Source of the DNA: Paraburkholderia caledonica NBRC 102488
GTDB taxonomy: Bacteria > Pseudomonadota > Gammaproteobacteria > Burkholderiales > Burkholderiaceae
Reading direction: 5' to 3'
Assembly: GCF_000685095.1 (NCBI RefSeq)
Contig: NZ_BAYE01000007.1
Location: 1-64,000, forward strand
Length of the DNA: 64,000 nucleotides
A program made the translations under genes and the position numbers. How positions within the stretch are numbered: the stretch's first letter is position 1; each line of letters opens with the position of its first letter. The notes under the pieces were generated by a model, which did not search any database, was not told the DNA's origin, and worked only from the letters and a program-made list of their open reading frames with translations. Below, piece by piece: positions 1 through 9,333 of this stretch.

Positions 1-39
1 CATTGTGCGGCGTTTTTCATTTTGGCTTCGTACCTCTGT

Positions 40-798
40 TCAAGGGCGGTGGGGCTGTCCGCATACCGGGCAATCGGGCTGACGCGCAATGCGCATGGTG
101 GTCCACTCCATTCGCAGCGAATCGAGCATGGTCAGCCGGCCGACCAGCGGCGTGCCGATTTCGCCGATGACCTTCAGCGCTTCCGCTGCCTGCATCGAGC
201 CGATGATGCCGACCGTCGGCGCAAACACGCCCATGGTCGAGCACGCGACTTCCTCGAACGGCTGGTCTTCGGGGAATACACACGCGTAACACGGCGATGC
301 TTCGTTGCGGAAGTCGAACGTGCTGATCTGGCCGTCGAAGCGCAATGCGGCGCCCGACACCAGCGGTACGCCATGCTTCACGCAGGCGCGATTGATCGCG
401 TGGCGCGTGGCGAAGTTGTCGGTGCAATCGAGCACCACTGTGGCGGCCGGCACATGACGATCAAGCCACGCGTCGTCGACGCGTTCGGCCACCGCGTTCA
501 CTGTCACTTCGGGATTGATTTGCGCGAGCGTGTCGCGGCCGGACTCCACCTTCTTGCGTCCGACCGACGCGCTCACATGCAGGATCTGCCGTTGCAGATT
601 GGTGAGATCGACTGTATCGGCATCGACTAGCGTCAAGCGTCCGACGCCGGCCGCCGCGAGATACATCGCGGCAGGCGAACCCAGTCCACCCGCGCCGACA
701 ATGATCGCGTGCGCATCGATAAAGCGCTGTTGCGCCTCGATGCCGATTTCGTCGACGAGAATATGGCGGGAATAGCGAAGGAGTTGATCGTCATTCAT
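40..798 (-). CDS. moeB: MoeB/ThiF-family sulfur-carrier protein adenylyltransferase
   Basis: 252 residues. Enzymes of this family use ATP to adenylate the C-terminal glycine of a ubiquitin-like sulfur carrier (MoaD for molybdopterin, ThiS for thiamine). Visible are the nucleotide-binding GAGGLG at 35-40, the N-terminal arginine-rich RYSRH at 8-12, the CTDNF segment at 125-129, and two CxxC pairs (C170/C173, C243/C246) that would bind the structural zinc. C186 lies where ThiF has its reactive cysteine. There is no C-terminal rhodanese domain. It lies downstream of ctpA on the same strand with a 74-base gap. MoeB and ThiF cannot be told apart from sequence here, so the symbol is provisional. 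Confidence 0.85.
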   Translation of the reverse strand: MNDDQLLRYSRHILVDEIGIEAQQRFIDAHAIIVGAGGLGSPAAMYLAAAGVGRLTLVDADTVDLTNLQRQILHVSASVGRKKVESGRDTLAQINPEVTVNAVAERVDDAWLDRHVPAATVVLDCTDNFATRHAINRACVKHGVPLVSGAALRFDGQISTFDFRNEASPCYACVFPEDQPFEEVACSTMGVFAPTVGIIGSMQAAEALKVIGEIGTPLVGRLTMLDSLRMEWTTMRIARQPDCPVCGQPHRP

Positions 799-872
799 GA
801 GGGGCCAGCGTGTCTTCTTCGCTGCGTGTCTTCACGGCGGCTTGCGCCGCGAAGACACGTGAGTCGTGCTGC

Positions 873-2450
873 TTACTTGCTCTGAGTAGCCGGTGCGGAT
901 GCCGGCGCAACACCCGACGCGCCCGGCACCGGTTGCGTCGGCTTCACCGCGACCGGCGCGGACGCCGACGTGGCCGGCTTGTTCTGCGCGAGTCGGCGCT
1001 CGGTCACCGACTTCGATTCCTGAACCGGCTTGCCTTCTAGCTTGTTCAAGGCTTGGGCCAGCATGAAGTCGTCGGCGGAACCGAATTCGACCGGCTTGCG
1101 CTCGCGATCTTTCTGGCGCTGTTCCGGCGTTTTCTTGTCGTTCTGCTCTTCGAGCTGACGCAACTGGTCCATGCGATCCTGCTCGCGCTTCTCGGCTTCC
1201 TTTTTCTCGTTCGGGTCTTGCGTGTTGGCAAGGTGATTCGAGTAGTCGACTTCGCGCGTGACGAGTGCGTCGTCCGGATCGCCTTCCGCGTACTGATCGA
1301 CCGCGATGTCAGGACGGATACCCTTGTTCTGGATGGAACGACCGCTCGGCGTGTAGTAGTAGGCCGTGGTCAGGCGCAACGCCGTGTCGGCGGTCATGGG
1401 CCGCACGGTCTGCACCGAGCCCTTGCCGAAGGTCGTCTTGCCGACGATCAGCGCACGATGCTGATCCTGCAGCGCGCCCGCGACGATCTCCGATGCCGAC
1501 GCCGAGTAGGCGTTGGTCAGCACGATCATGGGCACGGTCTTGAAGATCGGCGCTTCGTCTTTCAGCGGGTCGGAGTCGAAGGACTGCAGACGGTAGTTGT
1601 CGTAAGTGTCGCGATAGACCTGCTTCGAATCCGGAATCTGCCCGTTGGTGGACACGACGACCGAGTTCGGCGGCAGGAACGCGCCGGCTACGCCGACCGC
1701 GCTTTGCAGCAACCCGCCGCCGTTGTTGCGCAGGTCGAGCACGAGACCCTTCAGATTCGGCTGCTGACGCGCAATGTCCTGCAGCTTGGCGGCGAGGTCC
1801 GGCGTGGTGCGTTCCTGGAAGCTGGTGATACGCACATACGCGTAGCCCGGCGCGAGAATCTTCATCTTGACCGACTGCACCTTGATGAGCGCTCGCGTCA
1901 CCGTGAGCGGGAAAGTGCGGTCGTCGGTCTTGCGGAAGATCGTGAGCGTAACCTTGGTGCCCGGCTCGCCGCGCATCTGCTTGACCGCCTGGTCGAGCGT
2001 CATGCCGCGTACGGGCTTGTCGTTGATGCGCGTGATCAGGTCGCCCGGACGAATCCCGGCGCGGAACGCGGGCGTGTCTTCGATCGGCGAGATCACTTTG
2101 ATCAGGCCGTCTTCCGACGAAATTTCAATGCCGAGGCCCGCGAAGCGACCTTTGGTCTGCTCCTGCAGTTCCTCGTAATCGGTCTTGTCGAGGTAGGACG
2201 AATGCGGGTCGAGGCTCGACACCATGCCTTTGATTGCGGCGGTGAGAAGCTTTTTATCGTCGACAGGTTCGACGTACTCGTGCTTGATCTGCCCGAACAC
2301 TTCGGCAAACAGCCTGAGCTGGTCCAGCGGCAACGGAGTGGCGGCGGCGCTGGCGGGCTGCTGGGCCGAGGCCGAAAGTTGCAAAGTGGCGAATACACCG
2401 GTAGCAAGGCCCGCGGCGATCAGGCCGATATTTTTCAGGTTCTTTCGCAT
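873..2450 (-). CDS. ctpA: C-terminal processing serine protease (S41, CtpA)
   Basis: 525 residues. A periplasmic protease that trims or degrades proteins from their C-terminus. It begins with an uncleaved-anchor or signal-type hydrophobic segment (about 8-30, ending SASAQ), followed by a PDZ domain (about 100-185) and the S41 catalytic domain. The Ser/Lys dyad can be placed at S318 in SASASE and K343 in TTFGKGS; their 25-residue spacing equals that of E. coli Tsp. The C-terminal 120 residues are a charged (Lys/Glu/Arg/Gln) then Pro/Ala/Ser-rich tail of low complexity. It probably shares a transcript with the downstream adenylyltransferase gene. Confidence 0.93.
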   Translation of the reverse strand: MRKNLKNIGLIAAGLATGVFATLQLSASAQQPASAAATPLPLDQLRLFAEVFGQIKHEYVEPVDDKKLLTAAIKGMVSSLDPHSSYLDKTDYEELQEQTKGRFAGLGIEISSEDGLIKVISPIEDTPAFRAGIRPGDLITRINDKPVRGMTLDQAVKQMRGEPGTKVTLTIFRKTDDRTFPLTVTRALIKVQSVKMKILAPGYAYVRITSFQERTTPDLAAKLQDIARQQPNLKGLVLDLRNNGGGLLQSAVGVAGAFLPPNSVVVSTNGQIPDSKQVYRDTYDNYRLQSFDSDPLKDEAPIFKTVPMIVLTNAYSASASEIVAGALQDQHRALIVGKTTFGKGSVQTVRPMTADTALRLTTAYYYTPSGRSIQNKGIRPDIAVDQYAEGDPDDALVTREVDYSNHLANTQDPNEKKEAEKREQDRMDQLRQLEEQNDKKTPEQRQKDRERKPVEFGSADDFMLAQALNKLEGKPVQESKSVTERRLAQNKPATSASAPVAVKPTQPVPGASGVAPASAPATQSK

Positions 2451-2828
2451 AGAGTCTGTTGCGGTCGGAAGCGCGTGGCAGCGTCGATAGAGATGGGGAC
2501 GGACAAGTATAACTGCACACCCGCCAACTCAGGGCGCGGTGCAGGCAATCGTGATTCGACAGCGCGAAGCGTGCCGGGTTCGGCGCAACGCGCACGCGAC
2601 GTCGAAGTAATGTGCCGTAACAGTGGAAGTGGATCGCGATCAGAATGGACGCGATCGAAGAAAGCGGACCGCGCTGACCGGTACGTCTTGCTGGTCGGCG
2701 TGGTCCGTTTGTGGCGCGCCGCGGCGCTTGCGGTCAGCTTCGCCGCAACCATCTTTAACAAAGAAGCGCTGCGACGCGACAAAAGGCAGCTAAGTTGCCG
2801 TCACTCTGCAAATAGCTGCGCAGCGGAA
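2451..2828. other. 378-base intergenic region between gpmA and ctpA
   Basis: Both flanking genes read leftward, so this holds the ctpA promoter region. Short open frames on both strands have no family signature and no convincing ribosome site. On the minus strand a TATACT hexamer lies about 50 bases before the ctpA start, but I found no well-spaced -35 box. Nothing else is evident. Confidence 0.5.
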
Positions 2829-3575
2829 TCAGCCCGCCTTGCCTTGCTTCGCGACTGCAGCCTGTGCCTTCGCGATCGCTTCCTGGTCTCCCAGATAGTA
2901 GTGCTTCAGCGGCTTCAGGTTCTCGTCCAGTTCATAGACGAGCGGCACGCCGTTCGGAATATTCAGCCCGACGATATCCTCGTCCGAGATGTTGTCGAGG
3001 TACTTCACCAATGCGCGGATCGAGTTGCCGTGCGCCGCGATCACCACCTTGCGGCCCGACTTGATGGCCGGCGCAATCGACTCGTTCCACAGCGGCAGCA
3101 CGCGCGCCACCGTATCCTTCAGGCACTCGGTGAGCGGCAGCTGTTCGCGCGGCACCTTGGCGTAACGCGGATCGTTGTACGGCGCGCGCTCGTCCGTCGG
3201 TTCGAGCGCAGGCGGCGGCGTGTCGTAGCTGCGGCGCCAGACCAGCACCTGTTCGTCGCCGAATTTCGCTGCGGTTTCGGCCTTGTTCAGACCCGACAGG
3301 GCGCCGTAGTGGCGCTCGTTCAGACGCCACGAATGCACGACGGGTATGTACATCTGATCCATCTGATCCTGCACATGCCACAGCGTGCGGACAGCGCGTT
3401 TGAGCACGGACGTGTAAGCGATGTCGAACGAATAGCCGGATTCCTTCAGCAGCACGCCCGCCTGCTGCGCTTCGCGGTTGCCCTGCTCGGTGAGGTCGAC
3501 GTCGACCCACCCCGTGAAGCGGTTTTCCTTGTTCCACGTCGATTCGCCGTGGCGGATGAGAACGAGTTTGTACAT
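2829..3575 (-). CDS. gpmA: 2,3-bisphosphoglycerate-dependent phosphoglycerate mutase
   Basis: 248 residues from the ATG at 3575; a longer upstream open frame is rejected because family members begin [10 protein letters not shown]. The cytosolic enzyme interconverts 3- and 2-phosphoglycerate through a phosphohistidine. The phosphorylated histidine is H9 in the LIRHGES motif; E87 in LNERHYG and H182 in AAHGNS complete the active site. Length matches the dPGM family. It is divergent from the rhodanese-grxC-secB run to the right. Confidence 0.96.
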   Translation of the reverse strand: MYKLVLIRHGESTWNKENRFTGWVDVDLTEQGNREAQQAGVLLKESGYSFDIAYTSVLKRAVRTLWHVQDQMDQMYIPVVHSWRLNERHYGALSGLNKAETAAKFGDEQVLVWRRSYDTPPPALEPTDERAPYNDPRYAKVPREQLPLTECLKDTVARVLPLWNESIAPAIKSGRKVVIAAHGNSIRALVKYLDNISDEDIVGLNIPNGVPLVYELDENLKPLKHYYLGDQEAIAKAQAAVAKQGKAG

Positions 3576-3711
3576 AAGATTGCCGGTCGGTAGTAAGGAA
3601 GCGGTAAGCGCTGCCAGGCGCACGTCGAGGAGCGCCGCCATCGCGTCAGACGCTTATTTTATAATGCCCGGATTGCCCTTTCCGATTTCTCTCTTTTTCG
3701 GCGGATCTTCC

Positions 3712-4137
3712 GTGAAGTTTTTCACTGATTACACAAACCTTGTTCTCATTGCGATCGTCCTCATCTCCGGTGGGTTGCTGCTGTGGCCGACCATTAGCCG
3801 GCGCGGCCGCGGTGGCCTGTCGGCCGCCGAAGCCACGCAGTTGATCAATCGGCGCAATGCGGCGGTCATCGATCTGCGTCCGCCGGCCGACTTCGCCAAA
3901 GGGCATTTGCCCGCGGCGCGGCACCTGGAATTTGCCGAGTTGCAAGCAAAGGTCGCGCAACTGGTGAAGAATAAGAACAACCCCGTGCTGCTGGTTTGCC
4001 AGACCGGCCAGCAGTCGAACAAGGCAGCGCGTATCGTGCAGGATGCAGGATATGCGGAAGTCCACGTTCTGGAAGGCGGCGTCGACGCCTGGCAGAAAGC
4101 CGGCATGCCGGTTGTGAAACAAGGAGTAGCCAAGTGA
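3712..4137 (+). CDS. Membrane-anchored rhodanese-like protein
   Basis: 141 residues from a GTG start. One N-terminal transmembrane helix (about 8-24) is followed by a single rhodanese domain with the active-site loop VCQTGQQS, whose cysteine would carry the persulfide or metal. I chose the GTG at 3712 because the in-frame ATG at 3664 falls inside a TATAAT hexamer (3660-3665) that looks like the -10 box, so the mRNA should start downstream of it; GGCGGA precedes the GTG. The stop overlaps the grxC start (GTGA), implying translational coupling. Probably involved in sulfur or redox handling; the substrate is unknown. Confidence 0.85.
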   Translation: MKFFTDYTNLVLIAIVLISGGLLLWPTISRRGRGGLSAAEATQLINRRNAAVIDLRPPADFAKGHLPAARHLEFAELQAKVAQLVKNKNNPVLLVCQTGQQSNKAARIVQDAGYAEVHVLEGGVDAWQKAGMPVVKQGVAK

Positions 4138-4394
4138 ACAAAGTGATCATGTACAGCACACAGGTGTGCCCGTATTGCCAGATGGCCGAACGTCTTTTAA
4201 AGTCGCGCGGCGTCGAGAATATCGAAAAAGTACTGATCGACAAGGACCCGGCCCGTCGTGAGGAGATGATGACCCGGACCGGTCGTCGCACGGTGCCGCA
4301 GGTGTTCATCGGCGAGACGCACGTTGGCGGGTATGACGATCTCTCCGCGCTCGATCGCGCGGGCGGTCTGACGCCTCTGCTCGAAGCCGCCTGA
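4134..4394 (+). CDS. grxC: Glutaredoxin 3
   Basis: 86 residues from GTG. The four-base overlap with the upstream gene and an AAGGAG site at 4121-4126 fix the start. A glutathione-dependent dithiol oxidoreductase of the cytosol with the classic CPYC active site, the TVPQVFI cis-proline loop and the GGYDDL glutathione-binding segment. It reduces protein disulfides and glutathione mixed disulfides. The operon with a rhodanese and SecB is typical of betaproteobacteria. Confidence 0.96.
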   Translation: MNKVIMYSTQVCPYCQMAERLLKSRGVENIEKVLIDKDPARREEMMTRTGRRTVPQVFIGETHVGGYDDLSALDRAGGLTPLLEAA

Positions 4395-4544
4395 ATTCTC
4401 GCGCCGTTGGGCGCCGGAAGCGGCGGGTGAAATACAAGCCGGCGCATCGTCGCCCCGCGAGGGCAGGCGGCGCGCCGCAACTATCTGGCGGCCTGTGACT
4501 TCATGGGCCGCCGCTACGCATACCTATCAGGGAATCACTCAATC

Positions 4545-5015
4545 ATGTCCGACGAGAATAACCAGCCGTTCTTCAACATCCAGCGCATTTATCTGAAGGA
4601 CATGTCGCTCGAGCAGCCCAATTCGCCGGGTATTTTCCTCGAGCAGGAAATGCCGTCGGTGGAAGTGGAAGTCGACGTGAAGGCCGAGCGCCTCGCCGAC
4701 ACCGTGTTCGAAATTCTCGTGACGGGCACCGTGACCGCCAAGGTGTCGGACAAGGTCGCGTTCCTGATCGAAGCCAAGCAGGCAGGCATTTTCGATATTC
4801 GCAACATTCCGGCTGAACAGGTCGATCCGCTCGTCGGCATTGCGTGCCCGACCATCCTGTTCCCGTACCTGCGCTCGAACATTGCCGACGCGATCACGCG
4901 CGCCGGCTTCCCGCCGATTCACCTCGCCGAAATCAACTTCCAGGCGCTCTATGAGCAACGCCTCGCGCAGATGGGCGGCCAGGACGGCGCAGCGCAAAAC
5001 GGCGTCACGCACTAA
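4545..5015 (+). CDS. secB: Protein-export chaperone SecB
   Basis: 156 residues starting MSDENNQ; the upstream in-frame ATG at 4503 would add 14 residues not seen in SecB proteins. The cytosolic homotetramer holds presecretory proteins unfolded and delivers them to SecA. Recognisable SecB segments include [11 protein letters not shown], the acidic strand [10 protein letters not shown], and [10 protein letters not shown]. It lies 150 bases after grxC, and its TAA is directly followed by a GTG of the gpsA reading frame. Confidence 0.96.
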   Translation: MSDENNQPFFNIQRIYLKDMSLEQPNSPGIFLEQEMPSVEVEVDVKAERLADTVFEILVTGTVTAKVSDKVAFLIEAKQAGIFDIRNIPAEQVDPLVGIACPTILFPYLRSNIADAITRAGFPPIHLAEINFQALYEQRLAQMGGQDGAAQNGVTH

Positions 5016-5036
5016 GTGTCGCAGGCAGTGCCGGCT

Positions 5037-6035
5037 ATGAAGGTTGCTGTCCTCGGAGCCGGCGCATGGGGCACGGCCCTCGCCGGCCATCTGGCCGTCA
5101 GGCACGACACGCTGTTGTGGGCGCGCGAGCCCGCGCTGGTCGCAGATCTCTCCGCTTCGCACGAAAACGCCCGCTATCTGGCGGGCGTTGCCTTGCCGTC
5201 GGCGCTTCGCTACGAAGCGGACCTGAACGCGGCGCTCGACCACGCGCTTGCCGACGATGCGCTATGCGTCGTGGCCACGCCCGTGGCCGGACTGCGCGCC
5301 CTGTTCCAGTCGATGCGCGATGCGGGCAAAGTGCCCGCGCATATCGTGTGGCTCTGCAAAGGTTTCGAGGCGGAGTCGCAGTTGTTGCCGCATCAGGTGG
5401 TCGCGGCCGAGCTGCCCGCGCACGGCAGCAATGGCGTGTTGTCGGGGCCGAGTTTCGCGCGGGAAGTCGGCCGGGGCTTGCCGGTTGCGCTGACCATCGC
5501 GAGCGCTTCGGCGGCCTGTCGCGAGCGCACGGTTGCGGCGTTTCATCACGGCGCGATGCGCATTTATACGGGCGACGACATCGTCGGCGTAGAAGTAGGC
5601 GGCGCGGTGAAAAACGTGCTGGCGATTGCAACTGGTATCGCCGACGGTCTAGGTCTCGGACTGAACGCGCGCGCGGCGCTGATCACGCGCGGACTCGCGG
5701 AAATGTCGCGTCTCGGCGTGACGCTCGGCGGACGCGCGGAGACGTTCACCGGTTTAACGGGGCTCGGCGATCTGATTCTCACCGCGACCGGCGATCTGTC
5801 GCGCAACCGCACGGTCGGCGTGCAGCTCGCCGGAGGCCGCTCGCTCGCCGATATTCTCGGCGGACTGGGCCATGTGGCCGAAGGCGTGCGTTGCGCGCAA
5901 GCGGTTCTCGCAATCGCGCGTGCTCATGCAATTGAAATGCCGATCACCCAGGCGGTCTGTGCCGTGCTGTTCGACGGCGTTGCGCCGCGCGACGCCGTCA
6001 GCGCCCTGCTGCGGCGCGATTCGAAGGCCGAATAA
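5037..6035 (+). CDS. gpsA: Glycerol-3-phosphate dehydrogenase [NAD(P)+]
   Basis: 332 residues from the ATG at 5037 ([12 protein letters not shown]). A GTG at 5016, abutting the secB stop, would add seven residues and cannot be excluded. It reduces dihydroxyacetone phosphate to sn-glycerol-3-phosphate for phospholipid synthesis. The NAD(P)-binding GAGAWGTA is at the N-terminus; the catalytic-lysine segment [17 protein letters not shown] and the [15 protein letters not shown] helix are present. Probably translated from the same transcript as secB. Confidence 0.95.
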   Translation: MKVAVLGAGAWGTALAGHLAVRHDTLLWAREPALVADLSASHENARYLAGVALPSALRYEADLNAALDHALADDALCVVATPVAGLRALFQSMRDAGKVPAHIVWLCKGFEAESQLLPHQVVAAELPAHGSNGVLSGPSFAREVGRGLPVALTIASASAACRERTVAAFHHGAMRIYTGDDIVGVEVGGAVKNVLAIATGIADGLGLGLNARAALITRGLAEMSRLGVTLGGRAETFTGLTGLGDLILTATGDLSRNRTVGVQLAGGRSLADILGGLGHVAEGVRCAQAVLAIARAHAIEMPITQAVCAVLFDGVAPRDAVSALLRRDSKAE

Positions 6036-6152
6036 GCCGCCGCCCACGTTACGGGCGCGCTGTCTGTCAGCCGTTTGGCGTGTAACGACGCTGAACGGCT
6101 GTCTGCACTCGCTGTCCATCGTCTATCGACGCTACGGATCAGCGAGGCTCAT

Positions 6153-6701
6153 ATGCTCAATATCGGTGGTTGCACGCTGGAGGCCCGCGTGGCCGACATC
6201 ACGACTCTCGACGTGGACGCCATTGTCAACGCAGCCAATACGTCATTGCTCGGCGGCGGCGGTGTGGACGGCGCGATTCATCGCGCCGCAGGCAAGGAAT
6301 TGCTGGGCGAATGCGAAGCGCTTGGCGGCTGCGCGACAGGCGACGCGAAGCTTACGCGCGGCTACCATCTGCCGGCGCGCTATGTGATTCACGCGGTGGG
6401 CCCGGTCTGGCGCGGCGGCACGCATGGCGAGGCCGATCTGCTGGCTTCCAGTTATCAGCGCTCGCTTGAAGTAGCGCGCGAGGCAAACTGCGCGAGCATT
6501 GCATTCCCCGCGATTAGTTGCGGCATCTACCGTTTTCCTGCCGATGAAGCAGTTCGTATCGCGGTCCAAACGGTAGTCGAAAATCTACCTCGCATGCCGC
6601 AGCTCGAGCAGGTGATCTTCGCCTGCTTCGATCACGCGATGTTCGAGCGCTATCAGGCTGAGTTGCAGCGCCGTCAGGCGCCGCCGTCGAAACCTGTTTG
6701 A
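6153..6701 (+). CDS. Macrodomain protein, O-acetyl-ADP-ribose deacetylase type
   Basis: 182 residues from the ATG at 6153. A single macrodomain with the MacroD/YmdB-type signature [21 protein letters not shown]: the NAAN loop and the glycine-rich loop bind ADP-ribose. A later SCGIYRFP segment fits the phosphate-binding loop. Relatives remove acetyl-ADP-ribose or mono-ADP-ribose. It lies 117 bases after gpsA and overlaps the 3' end of the opposing trmL gene by 28 bases. The cellular target is unknown. Confidence 0.9.
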   Translation: MLNIGGCTLEARVADITTLDVDAIVNAANTSLLGGGGVDGAIHRAAGKELLGECEALGGCATGDAKLTRGYHLPARYVIHAVGPVWRGGTHGEADLLASSYQRSLEVAREANCASIAFPAISCGIYRFPADEAVRIAVQTVVENLPRMPQLEQVIFACFDHAMFERYQAELQRRQAPPSKPV

Positions 6702-7144
6702 CGCCACGCTTCGAACACCACGATCGCGACTGTATTCGACAGGTTCAGGCTGCGGTTGCCGGGACGCATCGGCAGGCGCACGCGCTGCTCGTTCGGAAAC
6801 TGTTCGAGCACCGAGTCGGGCAAGCCTCGCGTTTCCGCGCCGAACACGAACCAGTCGCCCGATTCGAACGCGTGCTCGTGGAAGCGGCCCGAGCCGCGCG
6901 TGGTGAACGCGAACATGCGCGACGGATCCGGTGACTCTTTCGCAATGAAGGCGGCCCAGTCGGCATGCACCTTCATTTGCGCGTACTCGTGATAGTCGAG
7001 GCCGGCGCGGCGCAGCTTGGCGTCGTCGAGCGGAAAGCCGAGCGGCTCGATCAGATGCAGTCGCGCCCCCGTGTTGGCGCACAAGCGGATGACGTTGCCG
7101 GTATTCGGCGGAATTTCCGGTTCGACAAGAACGACGTTGAACAT
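6674..7144 (-). CDS. trmL: tRNA (cytidine(34)-2'-O)-methyltransferase
   Basis: 156 residues, the normal length. SPOUT-fold RNA methyltransferase that 2'-O-methylates the wobble base of tRNA-Leu isoacceptors. Family motifs: [16 protein letters not shown] near the N-terminus, FGAETRGLP for the AdoMet-binding knot, and [19 protein letters not shown] near the C-terminus. It converges with the macrodomain gene, sharing 28 bases at the 3' ends, and lies 18 bases downstream of comF on the same strand. Confidence 0.95.
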   Translation of the reverse strand: MFNVVLVEPEIPPNTGNVIRLCANTGARLHLIEPLGFPLDDAKLRRAGLDYHEYAQMKVHADWAAFIAKESPDPSRMFAFTTRGSGRFHEHAFESGDWFVFGAETRGLPDSVLEQFPNEQRVRLPMRPGNRSLNLSNTVAIVVFEAWRQTGFDGGA

Positions 7145-7162
7145 AGAGTGATCAGGTAGAAA

Positions 7163-7948
7163 CTAGTTTTTCGGAGTGCGCAATGCGACGAAGTTCGTGA
7201 CGCGCCGCGCACCGGCTGCCTTCAGCGTGCGGGCGAGCGCTTCGAGCGTTGCGCCGGTCGTCATTACATCGTCGACGATGCCTACATGCAGTCCTTCAAC
7301 TCTTCCGGCAAGCTGGAATGCACGGCCCACGTTGAGGCGGCGCGCGTCGAGATCGAGCCGCGACTGCGGCGCAGTGTCGATCACGCGGCGCACCAGGATC
7401 GGGTCGGCCGGCACCTTCAACGAGCGAGCCAGCGCTCTGGCGATCTGCCATGCCTGGTTATAGCCACGTTCTCTGAGACGCCGGTCTGCGAGCGGTACGG
7501 GAGCGATGACATCGGGGCAGTCGGACGGCTCTTGCCAGGTATCTTGCGCGAGCCGGGCAAGCCGCCGCGAGAATTCGCGCGCCAGCATCAGCTGGGCGCG
7601 AAACTTAAGGCCGACTGCGAGCGCGTCGAGCGGCGCGCGATAGTCGGCGAGCGCGAATGTCGCGTCGAACGGCGGGTTTTCGACGACGCAATCTGCGCAG
7701 CGATAAGACGCGTGCTGTTCCCTTCGCGCGAATGTCAGCGGCTCGGCGCAGACGCGACAACGCAACGCACTCTCGTTCCAATAGGATTCGTCGCAAAAGG
7801 GGCACAGCGTGCTGTGCGACAAATTGCCGCACAAAGCGCAGGCGTTAGGCAAGATCGCGTGCATTGCATGCGGCCACGCCGAACGCACGCCGCGCGCGAA
7901 TCGCGAGAACGGACTGGCTGACGACGAAAAATATGCTCGGAATGTCAT
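7163..7948 (-). CDS. ComF-family phosphoribosyltransferase-like protein
   Basis: 261 residues from the ATG at 7948; an in-frame ATG at 8041 would overlap the divergent methyltransferase gene. It has the ComF/GntX layout: an N-terminal zinc-ribbon region with paired cysteines (CALC, CPFC, CRVC, CADC) and a C-terminal type I phosphoribosyltransferase domain with the PRPP loop IVDDVMTTGAT. In naturally competent bacteria ComF supports DNA uptake; in others the role is unclear. Probably cotranscribed with trmL. Confidence 0.88.
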   Translation of the reverse strand: MTFRAYFSSSASPFSRFARGVRSAWPHAMHAILPNACALCGNLSHSTLCPFCDESYWNESALRCRVCAEPLTFARREQHASYRCADCVVENPPFDATFALADYRAPLDALAVGLKFRAQLMLAREFSRRLARLAQDTWQEPSDCPDVIAPVPLADRRLRERGYNQAWQIARALARSLKVPADPILVRRVIDTAPQSRLDLDARRLNVGRAFQLAGRVEGLHVGIVDDVMTTGATLEALARTLKAAGARRVTNFVALRTPKN

Positions 7949-8031
7949 GCACTGGCGGCCGCAAAGGCCTTTCGCACTGAAGCGGAGGAAGCGAACGAGT
8001 ATACTTCGGGCTCTACGCCAGTACGACACCC

Positions 8032-8997
8032 ATGCCCCCAACTTCCGCTCAATCAGGCCGTCCGGCCTACGATTCCCAGCGCCTCAGGCGGATTTTCGAC
8101 CGCCGTGCAACGACTTTCGACGACGTCGCCTTCCTGCCGCGCGAGATCGCCCAGCGCATGCGCGAGCGTCTCGATTACATCAAGGTCGCGCCGGCAAGCG
8201 TGCTCGATGCCGGTTGCGGTGCAGGGGAAGACATTCCTGCATTGCGTGAGCGCTTCCCGGAAGCGCCTGTGTTCGGCTCGGACCTGTCGCACGGCATGCT
8301 CGCTCGCGCGCTGCGCCACGATTCCGGCGACACGAGCTGGCGGCGCTTCTTGCCGGCCACGTTGGGCAAGGCGCTTGGCGCACGCGGTCCGCGCTTCGCG
8401 CAAGCGGACTTTTCCGCGCTGCCTTTCGCGGCTGGCGCCTTCGAATTCATCTGGTCCAATCTCGCACTTCACTGGCACTCGCGCCCGGACCTCGTGTTCC
8501 CTGAGTGGCAGCGCGTGCTCAAGGTGAACGGGCTGCTGATGTTCAGTACCCTCGGACCCGACACCCTGAAAGAGTTGCGCGGCGCATACGCCGAAGTGGA
8601 AGCGGCGCACGGTGTCGGCTCGCGCAAGCATGTAATCGACTTTGTCGACATGCATGACCTTGGCGACATGCTGGTCGAAAGCGGTTTCGAAATTCCCGTG
8701 ATGGACCAGGAAACCATCACAATCACCTATAAGTCGCCCGAGTCGCTGCTCGCGGACGTGCGCCGCTGGGGCGCGTATCCGTTCGAGCGCGAAGAGTCGT
8801 CGGGCGCGGCGGCACGGCGGTTGCACAGAGCGTTGCTGGCAGCGCTCGAAGCGCGTCGGCGCGGCGACGGAACGATCGCGCTGACCTTCGAGGTGATCTA
8901 CGGACACGCGTGGAAAGCGGTGCCGCGCACGACGGCGGAAGGACACGGCATCGTGCGAATAGAGGACATTGGGCGAGGCTCGTGGAGGAATCGCTAA
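8032..8997 (+). CDS. bioC: BioC-like malonyl-ACP O-methyltransferase (SAM-dependent)
   Basis: 321 residues. Class I methyltransferase with motif I VLDAGCGAGEDI (about 57-68), an acidic end of strand 2 at GSDLSHGM, and the BioC-type WSNLALHWHS segment. BioC methylates malonyl-ACP or malonyl-CoA so that fatty acid synthesis can build pimelate for biotin. The protein is longer than E. coli BioC, as is usual for betaproteobacterial versions. No other bio gene is in the window, so the assignment rests on sequence alone. Divergent from comF with 83 bases between starts. Confidence 0.8.
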   Translation: MPPTSAQSGRPAYDSQRLRRIFDRRATTFDDVAFLPREIAQRMRERLDYIKVAPASVLDAGCGAGEDIPALRERFPEAPVFGSDLSHGMLARALRHDSGDTSWRRFLPATLGKALGARGPRFAQADFSALPFAAGAFEFIWSNLALHWHSRPDLVFPEWQRVLKVNGLLMFSTLGPDTLKELRGAYAEVEAAHGVGSRKHVIDFVDMHDLGDMLVESGFEIPVMDQETITITYKSPESLLADVRRWGAYPFEREESSGAAARRLHRALLAALEARRRGDGTIALTFEVIYGHAWKAVPRTTAEGHGIVRIEDIGRGSWRNR

Positions 8998-9333
8998 AGA
9001 GGTAAAGAGGACATCTGTTATGTCTGAAATTACCGCTTTCAAAGCCGTGAAAAAGGTGCGGCAAAACGGCGCGGAGGCTTGTCGCGCCTGGCTTGTGAGG
9101 CTGTCGGGGCTTGCTTGTGGATGCTATGGATCGCGCCTATAATGCGTCAGTTTGTCGCCCGGAGTTCCCACATTTGGGGCGGCAGGCCCGAGGCACGGGC
9201 TGCAACACGAGTTGACGCGGTGGCGGTTGGGCGGCCGGAATATGAGGTCGCGGGTTGAGGTCACTGTCGGGCATTGCAGGCGGCCGTTGGTGGCGCGTGT
9301 TGACGCGTTGGTGACGTTCGGCGGGAGGCAGCG
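8998..9333. other. 336-base leader and promoter region upstream of the cox cluster
   Basis: This holds the likely promoter for the rightward cox cluster (TTGTGG at 9115-9120, 17-base spacer, perfect TATAAT at 9138-9143). If used, it would give a leader of about 185 bases before the DUF2244 gene. A 40-codon open frame at 9020-9142 has no family signature and is not called. No terminator for the upstream methyltransferase gene is obvious. Confidence 0.5.
9115..9143 (+). promoter_or_regulatory. Sigma-70 type promoter for the cox cluster
   Basis: TTGTGG (9115-9120), 17-base spacer, TATAAT (9138-9143). The -10 is perfect and the -35 keeps the TTG. It is the only strong match before the DUF2244-coxB-coxA genes. 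Inferred from spacing and consensus alone. Confidence 0.55.

Noticed and set aside
2435..2782. A 115-codon frame between ctpA and gpmA
   Set aside because: Basic, low-complexity translation without homology features; it overlaps the ctpA start.
1053..3593. An 846-codon open frame on the plus strand across ctpA and gpmA
   Set aside because: It lies antisense to two clearly recognised genes and its translation is Arg/Val/His-rich with no family motif. Long antisense frames are expected with this GC-rich codon use.
3664..3711. ATG start at 3664 for the rhodanese gene
   Set aside because: The ATG overlaps the TATAAT at 3660-3665, so it would not be in the mRNA if that promoter is used; the GTG at 3712 fits the family N-terminus.
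9020..9142. A 40-codon frame after the BioC-like gene
   Set aside because: It has an AGAGGA sequence upstream, but no recognisable fold, it ends inside the predicted cox -10 box, and codon use is unremarkable.
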